Below are positions 1-8,443 of a DNA stretch of 64,000 nt, piece by piece. The notes beneath the pieces were generated by a model that was not told the origin of the DNA, searched no databases, and saw only the letters and a list, made by a program, of their open reading frames with translations. Every line of letters starts with the position of its first letter. The stretch's first letter is position 1. This stretch comes from JAHEME01 sp034435035. Lineage in GTDB: Bacteria; Chloroflexota; Anaerolineae; Aggregatilineales; UBA3940. A program made the translations under genes and the position numbers. The DNA is taken from the NCBI GenBank assembly GCA_034435035.1, contig DAOTXW010000040.1:62001-126000 (forward strand). Direction: 5' to 3'.

Positions 1-393
1 ATCCAGCCCTGCGACAACGGCGACGGCTCCCTCCGGAACCTCATCGCCATCGTGCACTTGAAAACCTGCCGCTGCGATGGCTGATTTGACACCGACCTCG
101 CCGACAACATAGACCCCCCCGCCTGCCGGGAAGCGCTGCTTCAGATAATCGGCAGTCACGGTTGCACTGGTGAAGACAGCAGAGGGCTCCAGTTCCACGC
201 CGAAGGTGGCCATCTTCTCAACGTAGTGCTCAGGCGGACGCGTGGCATTATTGGTTAGCAGCCCCCACTGGATCCGCCGGCCCTGCAGCGTGGTGAAGAA
301 CCGGCGAAGCTCCGGCACTGGCTGGTTGCCGTGGTACAGGACGCCGTCTCCGTCGATCAGCATCGTGGTTAAACTGCCTAATCGCGTATTCAT
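1..393 (-). CDS. HAD-IIA family hydrolase, partial (NagD-like)
   Basis: This is the N-terminal 131 codons of a haloacid dehalogenase hydrolase; the 3' end lies outside the window. HAD motif I (IDGDGVLY, nucleophile D14 and acid/base D16) and motif II (LLTNNATR) are both present, and the spacing between them fits the NagD/AraL subfamily IIA, which carries its cap after motif II. Such enzymes dephosphorylate small phosphorylated metabolites in the cytoplasm; the substrate cannot be predicted. The ATG at 393 sits 8 bases after an extended -10 element, so the mRNA may be leaderless. The ATG at 363 (M11, just before motif I) is an alternative start. No Shine-Dalgarno sequence precedes either. The gene is divergent from the copper-type membrane protein gene. 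Confidence 0.85.
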   Translation of the reverse strand, partial: MNTRLGSLTTMLIDGDGVLYHGNQPVPELRRFFTTLQGRRIQWGLLTNNATRPPEHYVEKMATFGVELEPSAVFTSATVTADYLKQRFPAGGGVYVVGEVGVKSAIAAAGFQVHDGDEVPEGAVAVVAGLD

Positions 394-401
394 GGTCACA
401 G

Positions 402-410
402 ATTATACCA
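402..410 (-). promoter_or_regulatory. Extended -10 promoter of the HAD gene
   Basis: The minus strand reads TGGTATAAT, a consensus -10 hexamer (402-407) with an upstream TGn extension. No good -35 is seen. The predicted start site (about 395) falls 1-2 bases before the ATG at 393. Confidence 0.55.
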
Positions 411-548
411 TGCCGATCCGCGCCAAATGGCGCTCCGCTCCAGGTGTAAACCTGACGACAAATCGCGTGTTTTAAGTCGCAGTCAGATGCGTTAAACTGC
501 GAATATCAATTTCCGAGCGCTGGACCGGCTGAGTGAGGGCTCACATTC

Positions 549-1604
549 ATGAACCCATGGGTCATCTTTCTGACGGGGCTGACGACAGGAGGGCTGACGT
601 GCCTTGCTGTCCAGGGAGGCTTGCTGGCCACGGCTATCACCCGTCCTGTTGTGGTTGAGGAAGCCGCTGGCGCCCGGCGCAGTGCCCGCGCGTCGGCGCC
701 GGCTCAGACGGGGATCCAGGTAGCCCGTGATCCCCGGCCTGTCGCGTACTTCCTCGTTGCTAAGCTCCTGGCCTACACGATACTGGGTGCGCTGCTGGGT
801 ATACTGGGCTCGGCGCTGCGCCTCACGTCGGCGGTGCAGGCTGCGATGCTGATCGTCGCCGGGCTGTTCATGGTTGCCACAGCCCTGAACATGCTCAATG
901 TGCATCCCGTCTTCCGCTATGCGGCCATTCAGCCGCCGCGCTTCATCACCCGCGCCATGCGGAACCGGGCGAAGAGTCAGGACGCCTTCGCGCCGGCGGT
1001 GCTGGGGCTGATGACGATCTTCATCCCCTGCGGCACCACGCAGGCCATGGAAGTGCTGGCCATCAGCCTGGCCAACCCCCTGCAGGGAGCACTCGTTATG
1101 TTCCTGTTTGTGCTGGGGACCTCGCCAACCTTCTTCGTGCTCGGCTTCCTTGCAACCCAACTGCGCGGCAGGATACAGGCAGCGTTCGCTGTCATTGCGG
1201 CGCTGCTGGTGCTGATCACGGGTCTGCTGGCGATGGACAACGGCCTGAATCTGCTGGATGCGCCGTTCGCGCCCCGGCGGATCATCGCTTCCCTGCTGGG
1301 GCCGGCACCGGTGGGTTCGGAAGCAGTGATGGTGGATGGAGTGCAGCAGCTGACGCTCTCAGCCACCAATGATGGCTACACCCCCACGGTCCTTGCCGCT
1401 GCCAGTGGGGCGCCGATCCGGCTGTGGCTGGAAACAAATGAGACATTCGGCTGCTCGCGTGCCTTCCTGATACCCAGCCTCGGGGTTCAGGAGATCCTTC
1501 CCGAGACAGGCCGCGTGCCGATCGATATCCCCGCGCAGCAGCCCGGTCAGCTCCGCTTCACCTGCGCGATGGGAATGTATACCGGTGTCATCCTGATCAA
1601 CTGA
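549..1604 (+). CDS. UreH/TauE-SafE-like membrane protein with C-terminal cupredoxin domain
   Basis: A 351-residue protein with about six membrane segments in residues 1-235, including a glycine-rich first helix (GLTTGGLTCLAVQGG) and a PCGTTQ motif near residue 158, as in UreH/DsbD-like transporter domains. Residues from about 260 form a cupredoxin-like domain in which FGCSRAF and FTCAMGMYTG supply the cysteine and methionine residues expected of a copper site. The next gene, 22 bases downstream, encodes an HMA metallochaperone. Together these suggest copper export, storage or delivery to membrane cuproenzymes. That role is inferred from fold and context; the transported species is unknown. 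No clear Shine-Dalgarno sequence precedes the ATG. Confidence 0.8.
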   Translation: MNPWVIFLTGLTTGGLTCLAVQGGLLATAITRPVVVEEAAGARRSARASAPAQTGIQVARDPRPVAYFLVAKLLAYTILGALLGILGSALRLTSAVQAAMLIVAGLFMVATALNMLNVHPVFRYAAIQPPRFITRAMRNRAKSQDAFAPAVLGLMTIFIPCGTTQAMEVLAISLANPLQGALVMFLFVLGTSPTFFVLGFLATQLRGRIQAAFAVIAALLVLITGLLAMDNGLNLLDAPFAPRRIIASLLGPAPVGSEAVMVDGVQQLTLSATNDGYTPTVLAAASGAPIRLWLETNETFGCSRAFLIPSLGVQEILPETGRVPIDIPAQQPGQLRFTCAMGMYTGVILIN

Positions 1605-1626
1605 GGCCAATCCGCTGGAGGAAGCT

Positions 1627-1851
1627 GTGATCAAGCAGCGTTTTACCATCGAGGGGATGCATTGCACTGGCTGTGTGATGGCGGTCGAGGGCGCCATCGA
1701 AGACCTGGCCGGCGTGAAGGCAGCCAGGGCCAATTATGTCCGCCAGTTGGCCGATGTGGAATTCGACGAAACGCGCGTCAGCATTGACCAGATCGTGGAA
1801 GCGATCGCCAACGCAGGCTACCAGGCTCGCCCGGCGCCGCCGGGAAAGTGA
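1627..1851 (+). CDS. Heavy-metal-associated (HMA) domain copper chaperone, CopZ-like
   Basis: A 74-residue stand-alone HMA domain with the metal-binding GMHCTGC motif at residues 10-16 and the usual beta-alpha-beta-beta-alpha-beta length. The family binds Cu(I), sometimes other soft metals, through the CxxC pair and passes it to membrane partners. The GTG start has GGAGGAAGC just upstream. It lies directly downstream of the cupredoxin membrane protein and is very likely cotranscribed with it, so that protein is the obvious partner. Family assignment is secure; copper as the physiological metal is inferred. Confidence 0.9.
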   Translation: MIKQRFTIEGMHCTGCVMAVEGAIEDLAGVKAARANYVRQLADVEFDETRVSIDQIVEAIANAGYQARPAPPGK

Positions 1852-1914
1852 CTTCCGTCGCTGACGACCGCACCTCTAACCCTGTCCGGCTGACGCAGAC
1901 CCTTCTCCTGCCTG

Positions 1915-1944
1915 TTGCCGGCCTCCCTGTGGGTTCGCTATACT
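1915..1944 (+). promoter_or_regulatory. Sigma-70-type promoter of the glycosyltransferase pair
   Basis: TTGCCG (1915-1920), an 18-base spacer and TATACT (1939-1944) form a good vegetative promoter. Transcription would start near 1951, about 70 bases before the GT2 start. Confidence 0.55.
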
Positions 1945-1957
1945 AGGCCCCTCATCG

Positions 1958-1979
1958 CTGCGGAGAAAAGGCTCCGCAG
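1958..1979 (+). other. Leader hairpin upstream of the GT2 gene
   Basis: CTGCGGAG and CTCCGCAG are perfect 8-bp complements around a 6-base AAAAGG loop, only a few bases after the predicted transcription start. There is no T-tract, so it is not a classical terminator. It could stabilise the 5' end of the mRNA. Confidence 0.4.
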
Positions 1980-2021
1980 GCTGTGCTTGCCGTAACGCCA
2001 GGCCTACAGGAAAAGGTACAC

Positions 2022-2705
2022 GTGAAGCTCTCTGTGATCATGCCCGTCTATAACGAGCGTGAGACGCTGGCAGAAATCGTCCGTCAGGTGCTGGATACCG
2101 GGCTGGCCGATGAGATCGTGATGGTCGATGATGGATCAACTGATGGGACGCGTGAGATTATGCAGCAGTGGGCCGATCACCCCATCATACGCGTAATCTA
2201 TCACGAAACGAACAGAGGCAAAGGCAGCGCTGTTCGCACTGCGTTTCAGTCGGCCACCGGGGATATCTTCATCATCCAGGATGCCGACCTTGAGTATGAT
2301 CCACGGGACTATCCCAAGCTGATCCAGCCAATCCGCGAGGGGCGCGCCGATGTGGTATATGGGTCGCGCTTCATTGGCGGGCCTGCTCGCAAAGTTTACT
2401 TCTGGCATCGCGTCGGCAATCTCATGCTGACGCTGATGACCAATATCCTGTACAATATCGACCTGACCGATATGGAGACCTGCTACAAGTGCTTCCGGTC
2501 GGATGTGGTGCGAGATTTCCCGCTTCGCTCGCGTCGCTTTGAGCTGGAGCCTGAGATCACGGCCAAGATCGCCAAGCGGGGGTACCGGATCTACGAGGTG
2601 CCGATCTCCTACTACGGGCGCGAGTACCATGAAGGCAAGAAGATCACAGGCTGGGATGCACTCCCTGCGATGTGGACGCTGTTGAAGTACCGCTTCGTGG
2701 ACTGA
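2022..2705 (+). CDS. Glycosyltransferase family 2 (dolichol-phosphate mannosyltransferase-like)
   Basis: A GT-A fold glycosyltransferase of 227 residues. Visible motifs are SVIMPVYNERETL at the N-terminus, VDDGSTDGT for the nucleotide sugar and DADLEYDP with the metal-binding DxD-like acids. There are no long membrane helices, so this resembles the soluble DPM1 type, which loads a sugar onto a polyprenyl phosphate. The GTG at 2022 follows AGGAAAAGG at a good distance and begins exactly at the conserved strand; an upstream GTG at 1983 lacks this support. The next gene is a GT39 membrane transferase that could use the lipid-linked sugar, which makes the two a plausible donor and user pair. Confidence 0.87.
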   Translation: MKLSVIMPVYNERETLAEIVRQVLDTGLADEIVMVDDGSTDGTREIMQQWADHPIIRVIYHETNRGKGSAVRTAFQSATGDIFIIQDADLEYDPRDYPKLIQPIREGRADVVYGSRFIGGPARKVYFWHRVGNLMLTLMTNILYNIDLTDMETCYKCFRSDVVRDFPLRSRRFELEPEITAKIAKRGYRIYEVPISYYGREYHEGKKITGWDALPAMWTLLKYRFVD

Positions 2706-2716
2706 ACCGGCATCCG

Positions 2717-4255
2717 ATGGAGATGGAGCGCCGGCCGGGCCGGAGATGGCTTTGGGCGCTGACCGGCATTCTCCTGGTGGCGTTTGCGCTGCGCGTGGCG
2801 CCTCTGACTGATAATCGAATGCACCCGGACGAGGCGCTGTTTGCCTCGCTGGGACGCCTGATCATCACCGGCCGCGATCCCTGGTTATCATCCACCCCCC
2901 TGCTGGTTGACAAGCCTCCATTGCTCTACTACACGCTGGCAGCGGGGATTTCGCTTTCCTGGGCCAGTGAGCTGTCCGCACGGCTGCCGGGTCTGATGGC
3001 CAGCCTGATCAGCGTGGCCCTGGCAGCGCGCCTGGCGCAGCGCCTCTGGCGATCGGACGAGGCTGCGTATCTGGCCGGGCTTATCATGGCGTTGTCCCCC
3101 TTCGCCATTGCGTTTTCGCCGACAGCCTTTGCCGATCCCTTGATGGTTATGTGGATTCTGGCATCGCTGAATGCACTCAGCGCAGGCCGGTGGGGGTGGG
3201 GTGGGGCGCTCATGGGGCTGGGAGCCGCCACCAAGCAGAACGCCCTGCTCTTTCTTCCGCTGGGATACGGCATTGGGATGATCCAGGGGGCTGGCCGCAC
3301 AGGCGCTTACCCGGGGCTTCGTGTCGGCTTCGCGCGCTTCGTCAGCGGTGTTGGTCTCATCCTGCTGGCTGCGCTGCTATGGGATGCAGCTCGCGGGGCA
3401 GAGACCGGATTCTGGGCAGCGGGGGTTGCCACCAACGATCCGGGCCGCCTGATCCGATCCGATGAGGTGTGGCTGCGTGCGCAAACCTGGCTGCGGCTCC
3501 TGAGCCTGATCGGTGGAGGGCCGGCCGGAGGGATCCTGCTGGGGCTGGGATCAATCGCCGCTGCCGCCTGCGCCGGCTCTGGCATGGCCCGTGACCGGCA
3601 GTCCGCTGTCGTCCTGCTGATCGCAGCCTTCGGGTGTGCCTATCTGGCTGCGCACTGGTTGGTCGCAGTTCCGGTTATTGATCGATACATGCTTCCTGTA
3701 GTGCCACTGGCAGCCCTGCTGGTCGCCAGCCTGGCGCGTGGGGCTGAGCGGATTGCTGCCAGGCTGCGCCTCTCGCGTTTGACGTTTGTGTGTGCCATCC
3801 TGCTTATTGTTCTCATGGGCCCTGTTTCCCTGAAGGCGGCGCAGAGCATGGTGCCGGTCGGCGGGGATCACGGGGCCTACGATGGGATAGACACCGTGGC
3901 CCGGTTTCTCGAATCACAGCCTGTGGGCACGGTGATCTACTACGACTCGCTGGGCTGGACGCTGCACTACTATCTGTTTGATTCTTACCTGTACCTGGCG
4001 CCGTTTGCCTCCCCTGCCGCGCTTGCCAGCGATCTCCTTGCCTTTGGCGGCAGCGGCTCAGCTCGCTTCCTGATCCTCCCCGGCTGGCAGAGCGGTGTCG
4101 AAGTCCTTGATGCTGTCGGCAGGGCCGAACATGAAGCCAAACTGGTACTGACTACCACAGGCCGATCGGGCGCCGTGACTTTCCGCGTATATCGACTCGA
4201 GGCTGACCCTGGGGTGTTTGCCAGCCAGGCCATTCCGAATAGACTCAACCCCTAG
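2717..4255 (+). CDS. GT39-type membrane glycosyltransferase (PMT/ArnT-like)
   Basis: An integral membrane protein of about 512 residues with roughly ten hydrophobic helices. Just after the first helix it has the acidic pair in HPDEALFAS, followed by DKPPLLYY; both are hallmarks of the PMT/ArnT/GT39 group that transfers sugars from polyprenyl phosphate donors at the outer face of the membrane. It starts 11 bases after the GT2 stop. The ATG at 2717 follows that stop; an in-frame start at 2672 would overlap the GT2 gene. The acceptor (protein, lipid or glycan) is unknown. Confidence 0.8.
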   Translation: MEMERRPGRRWLWALTGILLVAFALRVAPLTDNRMHPDEALFASLGRLIITGRDPWLSSTPLLVDKPPLLYYTLAAGISLSWASELSARLPGLMASLISVALAARLAQRLWRSDEAAYLAGLIMALSPFAIAFSPTAFADPLMVMWILASLNALSAGRWGWGGALMGLGAATKQNALLFLPLGYGIGMIQGAGRTGAYPGLRVGFARFVSGVGLILLAALLWDAARGAETGFWAAGVATNDPGRLIRSDEVWLRAQTWLRLLSLIGGGPAGGILLGLGSIAAAACAGSGMARDRQSAVVLLIAAFGCAYLAAHWLVAVPVIDRYMLPVVPLAALLVASLARGAERIAARLRLSRLTFVCAILLIVLMGPVSLKAAQSMVPVGGDHGAYDGIDTVARFLESQPVGTVIYYDSLGWTLHYYLFDSYLYLAPFASPAALASDLLAFGGSGSARFLILPGWQSGVEVLDAVGRAEHEAKLVLTTTGRSGAVTFRVYRLEADPGVFASQAIPNRLNP

Positions 4256-4317
4256 CGGTCGGCGGCGTCACTATCAGGGTCCGATCCGCGCATTCTGGGA
4301 GGCATGGAGCGAGGGGT

Positions 4318-4803
4318 ATGACTGAGCTACTGCACAGCCCCGGTTTTCTGGGGACAAACGCCAATTTCGCCGCGGATATGACGCTGATCATCATGCTGGG
4401 GGTGGCAGCCCTGTTTACCACCGGGCTGGTGCTGGCACGCCTGAAGAAATTCACGGCGCACCGCTGGTGCCAGACAACCGCTGCTGCCATCAACCTGATT
4501 CTGGTGCTGTGGCTGATGGTGCTGCCCTTCCGGGATTTCGTCGCGCGTGATCTGGGCGGCCCACGGCCTCATTTCTTCTATGTCGTCACGACGCTGCATG
4601 CAACCATCGGCGGGATTGCACTGCTGTTCGGTGTATTCGTAGCGCTGCGGGGCAATAATCTCATGGTGAAGCCGCTCAGGTTCAAAAACTATCGTGGGTT
4701 TATGCGCCTCTCGTATGTACTCTATATACTGGCGACTGCGATTGGCGTGTGGGTTTACCTGACGTGGTTCACGCGCATACCCAACCCACCCATCTACCAG
4801 TAA
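4318..4803 (+). CDS. DUF420-like four-helix membrane protein
   Basis: A 161-residue protein with four or five membrane helices. Its pattern (LARLKKFTAHRWCQ after helix 1, a histidine in VTTLHATIGGIAL, a final YILATAIGVWVYLTWF helix) resembles the DUF420 family. Some relatives, such as CtaM/YozB, are tied to cytochrome oxidase assembly, but no oxidase gene is in view, so no role is assigned. A GAGCGAGGGGT stretch precedes the ATG. The match is by eye and moderate. Confidence 0.6.
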   Translation: MTELLHSPGFLGTNANFAADMTLIIMLGVAALFTTGLVLARLKKFTAHRWCQTTAAAINLILVLWLMVLPFRDFVARDLGGPRPHFFYVVTTLHATIGGIALLFGVFVALRGNNLMVKPLRFKNYRGFMRLSYVLYILATAIGVWVYLTWFTRIPNPPIYQ

Positions 4804-4826
4804 CGCGCTGATAGCAGTAAGACGGC

Positions 4827-4855
4827 TTGCCGTACCGGGACGGTGGCGGTATGCT
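4827..4855 (+). promoter_or_regulatory. Promoter of the M20 dipeptidase operon
   Basis: TTGCCG (4827-4832), 17 bases and TATGCT (4850-4855). The predicted start near 4862 gives a 34-base leader before the ATG at 4896. Confidence 0.55.
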
Positions 4856-4895
4856 AAAAGCGCCTCGCCTGTGCCGCCGCTCTGGAGACATTCGC

Positions 4896-6287
4896 ATGCT
4901 GAGCTCCGCGCTTGATCACGTCCATGCCAGCCGTGAGGAATCCGTGTTACGGCTGGTGGAACTGTTGCGCATTCCCAGTATCAGCACCCTGCCAGAGTAT
5001 CAATCCCGGGTGCAGCAAGCTGCCGCGTGGCTGGCCGCTGAGCTGGAGGCGGCAGGGATGGAGCATGTGCAGGCCATCCAGACGGAAGGAAACCCCCTGA
5101 TCTATGCCGACTGGCTGAACGCAGGCACGTCCAGACCGACGATTCTGTTCTATGGACACTATGACGTTCAGCCGGTTGATCCCCTTGACCTCTGGAAAAC
5201 ACCCCCCTTTGAGCCATCCATACGGGATGGATCTATTTATGCCCGCGGCGCTACAGACGACAAAGGGCAGGTGGTGATGCAGGTGCGCGCCCTGACCTCC
5301 ATGCTGTCGTCCGGTGGGGAGCTGCCGGTCAATGCCAGAGTCATCTTCGAAGGCGAGGAAGAGACAGGCTCCCTGAGCCTGTCCCGCTTCGTGCCGTGCA
5401 ACCGCGAACTGCTGGCCACCGATTCAATTCTTATCTCAGATTCCAGCTTCATCCTGCCTGATCGGCCCAGCATCCCTTACAGCGTCCGGGGCATCGCCAG
5501 CGCTGAAGTGCATGTACGGGGCCCCAAGACGGACCTTCATTCAGGCGGGTATGGTGGCACTGTTCGCAACCCTGCTGCGGCTCTGGCCGCCATCATTGCA
5601 GCGATGCATGATGAGCAGGGGCGGGTGCAGGTCCCTGGCTTCTACGATAGAGTGCGAGCCGTCAGCGAGGAGGAACGCGAGGCGCTGCGGCGCGTCCCTT
5701 ACACACTACGTGACTGGCAGACAGCCACCGGCCTGGAGAAGCCCTGGGGCGAGGCAGGCTACAGCCTGATCGAACAGACTGGCGTGCGCCCTACCTGTGA
5801 AGTCAACGGCATGTGGAGCGGCTTTCAGGGGGAGGGCAGCAAGACCATCATCCCGGCCGAGGCGCACGCGAAGTTCACCATGCGCCTGGTGCCTGACCAG
5901 GACCCGGACGAGATCGCCCAGCTGTTTGCCGACTACGTCGCCAGCCTGGCGCCAGACAGCCTGCAGGTGGCGGTCGAGTTGCCCCGCGACAACTGCTGGC
6001 CGGCCGTCACGCCCATCGACTCCCCGGAGATCAGGGCCGCATCGGCAGTCTATGAAACGGTGTGGGGCATCCCGCCGGTTCTTGTGCCGGGTGGCGGCTC
6101 TATCCCCATCGTGGCTGCGTTCCAGCGCGAGCTGCAGGCGTCGGTAGTCATGATGGGCTTTGGGCTTCCGGACTCAGGCGTCCACGCCCCCAACGAGTGC
6201 TTCAATCTGACCCAGTATCAGCGCGGCATTGAAGCGCTGGTGCGCTACTGCTATCTGCTGGCAGAGGCGGACGACTCCGCGCTCTGA
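4896..6287 (+). CDS. M20 family metallo-dipeptidase (first tandem copy)
   Basis: A 463-residue zinc peptidase of the M20 family, closest in layout to CNDP2-type dipeptidases. The first metal ligand pair is in YGHYDVQPVD (H88, D90), the bridging aspartate in GATDDKGQ (D121), the catalytic glutamates in EGEEETGS (E154, E155), and a late histidine lies in GVHAPNE. A lid/dimerisation domain sits between. It hydrolyses small peptides or N-acyl amino acids in the cytoplasm. The ATG at 4896 follows CTGGAGA and matches the start of the downstream paralogue; longer forms lack this support. Confidence 0.9.
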   Translation: MLSSALDHVHASREESVLRLVELLRIPSISTLPEYQSRVQQAAAWLAAELEAAGMEHVQAIQTEGNPLIYADWLNAGTSRPTILFYGHYDVQPVDPLDLWKTPPFEPSIRDGSIYARGATDDKGQVVMQVRALTSMLSSGGELPVNARVIFEGEEETGSLSLSRFVPCNRELLATDSILISDSSFILPDRPSIPYSVRGIASAEVHVRGPKTDLHSGGYGGTVRNPAAALAAIIAAMHDEQGRVQVPGFYDRVRAVSEEEREALRRVPYTLRDWQTATGLEKPWGEAGYSLIEQTGVRPTCEVNGMWSGFQGEGSKTIIPAEAHAKFTMRLVPDQDPDEIAQLFADYVASLAPDSLQVAVELPRDNCWPAVTPIDSPEIRAASAVYETVWGIPPVLVPGGGSIPIVAAFQRELQASVVMMGFGLPDSGVHAPNECFNLTQYQRGIEALVRYCYLLAEADDSAL

Positions 6288-6331
6288 CGCCAGTTTCCCT
6301 GTGCAACTGCCACCTACCGGAGGAGATCTGG

Positions 6332-7717
6332 ATGCTTGATCGCGCGCTGGAACATGCCCGGGCCAATCGCGCCCGATACCGTGAGCAATACTTCGATCTG
6401 CTAAGAAAACCGAGCATCAGCACTCTATCGGAGCACCGGACCGATATCCAGCAAACCGCTGAGTGGCTGGCTACCGATATGGTCCGGGCTGGCCTGCAGG
6501 GTGTGCAGGTAATACCGACGCCCGGCAATCCCCTGGTCTATGGTGAGTGGCTGGGCGCGGGCAGAGACGCCCCAACCGTGCTCGTGTACGGCCATTACGA
6601 TGTTCAGCCGGTCGACCCGGTGGATCAGTGGCTTTCACCCCCCTTTGAACCAGTAGAACGCGATGGGCTGGTGTATGCTCGCGGGGCCAGCGACGACAAG
6701 GGCCAGATGTTCCTGCATATCAAGGCTGCTGAGTCGCTGCTGGCCACCGGCGGGGCGCCCGTCAACCTCAAGTTTATTTTCGAGGGTGAGGAGGAGGTCG
6801 GCTCGCCCAGTCTTGAGCCCTTTGTGCTGGAGCACGCCGATCTGCTGGCTGCGGACTCTGCCCTGATCTCCGACGGGCGAATCATCAGCCCATCCCAGCC
6901 CTCCCTAGTATATGGTCTGCGCGGGATGACCTATATGGAGGTCCGGGTCCATGGCCCCCGGCGAGACCTGCATTCAGGCTCCTATGGGGGTACGGTTCAT
7001 AACCCTGCGCAGGTGCTGGCCGAAATCATCGCGGCGCTGCACGACGCCGAGGGGCGCGTCACCATCCCGGGATTCTACGATCGCGTGCGGCTGCTTTCCC
7101 CTGATGAACGGGCTGCCTTGAGCCGCGTACCCTATACACTGGAACAGTGGCAGGAAGAAACGGGCCTGGAACAGCCGTGGGGTGAGCCAGAGTATACCCT
7201 GCTGGAGCGTGCCGGGGCGCGCCCGACATGTGAGGTCAATGGTATCTGGGGTGGCTTTCAGGGTGAGGGAGGCAAGACCATCATCCCTGCCCGGGCCGGA
7301 GCCAAGATCAGCATGCGCCTGGTGCCCGACCAGGACCCTCACGAGGTGGCACGTCTGTTCACGGACTATGTTCGTAGCCTGGCTCCGTCAGACGTCCAGA
7401 TTGAGGTTATTCAGCTCACCGGCGGATGGCCGGCCATCACTCCTATCGATTCCCCGGAGATGCGGGCAGCCGCCCGGGCCTATGAGGTGATCTGGGGCGT
7501 ACCGCCCGTATTCACCCGTGAAGGAGGATCGATCCCGATCGTGGCCACATTCCAGAATCGGCTGAAAGCGCCAGTCGTTCTGATGGGCTTCGGCCTGGAT
7601 GACAATGTGCACTCGCCCAATGAGCATTTCAGCCTGGATCACTTCTACCGGGGGATCGATACAGTAATTCACTACTACCACTATCTGGCGGAATCGGCCG
7701 GGCGCGGGCAGGCCTGA
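6332..7717 (+). CDS. M20 family metallo-dipeptidase (second tandem copy)
   Basis: A 461-residue paralogue of the preceding gene, collinear from end to end. It keeps YGHYDVQPVD (H88, D90), GASDDKGQ, EGEEEVGS and NVHSPNEHF, so all metal ligands and the catalytic glutamate appear intact. GGAGGAGA precedes the ATG by 5 bases. The 44-base gap and shared strand imply one transcript. The sequences have diverged clearly (for example DSGVHAPNE versus DDNVHSPNE), which suggests an old duplication with different peptide preferences, not a recent repeat. Confidence 0.9.
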   Translation: MLDRALEHARANRARYREQYFDLLRKPSISTLSEHRTDIQQTAEWLATDMVRAGLQGVQVIPTPGNPLVYGEWLGAGRDAPTVLVYGHYDVQPVDPVDQWLSPPFEPVERDGLVYARGASDDKGQMFLHIKAAESLLATGGAPVNLKFIFEGEEEVGSPSLEPFVLEHADLLAADSALISDGRIISPSQPSLVYGLRGMTYMEVRVHGPRRDLHSGSYGGTVHNPAQVLAEIIAALHDAEGRVTIPGFYDRVRLLSPDERAALSRVPYTLEQWQEETGLEQPWGEPEYTLLERAGARPTCEVNGIWGGFQGEGGKTIIPARAGAKISMRLVPDQDPHEVARLFTDYVRSLAPSDVQIEVIQLTGGWPAITPIDSPEMRAAARAYEVIWGVPPVFTREGGSIPIVATFQNRLKAPVVLMGFGLDDNVHSPNEHFSLDHFYRGIDTVIHYYHYLAESAGRGQA

Positions 7718-7741
7718 GACAGGTGCAGCGCAATCAGTGGT

Positions 7742-8443
7742 ATGGTGAGTGAAGCGATGACGCTGGCGGCTGCTCAACCCGCCCTCGATCGCCTCCGGCA
7801 GCTGATCGAAGAGGACGATCCCTTCCTGCAAGAGGCCCTGATCGAGGCGGTCGAACACCCTGCTCTAGCAGTTCGCATCTTTGCAGCCCTGGCGTTGGCG
7901 GAACATTTCCAGGATGTCCATGCTGTGCCGGCGCTGGCCGAAGCGCTGGATGCCGGGAGCCGGCAGCAGCAGAGCGATTCCGCTGCCGCGCTCTGGGATC
8001 TGGGGGATGCAGACCCCGCCGGGTTGTTGAGAGCGCTTCACCACGCGCCGAGTGCCGCGCGCGATGCGATTGCCGGAGTGCTTCAGCGTCTGGGATGGGC
8101 TCCGGACGACCCGGATACCGCCGTGGCATACTATATCACCACCCTTCAGTGGCGCGAATGCATCCTGCTGGGCGCGGATGGGGTGCCCGGCCTGCTGAGC
8201 GCCCTGCAGGACTGGGATGGGGTAGTGAGGCGGGGGGCTGCCTGGGCCCTGGGGGAGATCGGCGACCCACGGGCGGTGCCCGGGCTGGCCGCTCTGCTGG
8301 CCGATCAGCAGGGCGGCCTGTTCGGCGTGGGGCAGCGCGTCTGCGACATTGCGGCGGAAGCGCTGCTTAAGATCGGTACCCCTGAATCGCGCCGGGTTGT
8401 CGAACTATGGCTGGCTAATGGGCCCGGCGGCCCGGCGGCCTGA
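7742..8443 (+). CDS. HEAT-repeat protein
   Basis: A 233-residue all-helical protein with HEAT/PBS-lyase-type repeats: segments such as RRGAAWALGEIGDPRAVPGLAALLAD (described here by its key residues R, A, W, A, L, G, D, P, A, V, L) and DIAAEALLKIGTPESRRVVE recur about every 30 residues. Such proteins are scaffolds for protein-protein contacts. It has no signal peptide or helix. It follows the dipeptidase genes by 24 bases. An internal ATG at 7757 has a better Shine-Dalgarno sequence (GGTGAG). The last 29 bases overlap the end of the convergent YfhO gene. Confidence 0.75.
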   Translation: MVSEAMTLAAAQPALDRLRQLIEEDDPFLQEALIEAVEHPALAVRIFAALALAEHFQDVHAVPALAEALDAGSRQQQSDSAAALWDLGDADPAGLLRALHHAPSAARDAIAGVLQRLGWAPDDPDTAVAYYITTLQWRECILLGADGVPGLLSALQDWDGVVRRGAAWALGEIGDPRAVPGLAALLADQQGGLFGVGQRVCDIAAEALLKIGTPESRRVVELWLANGPGGPAA

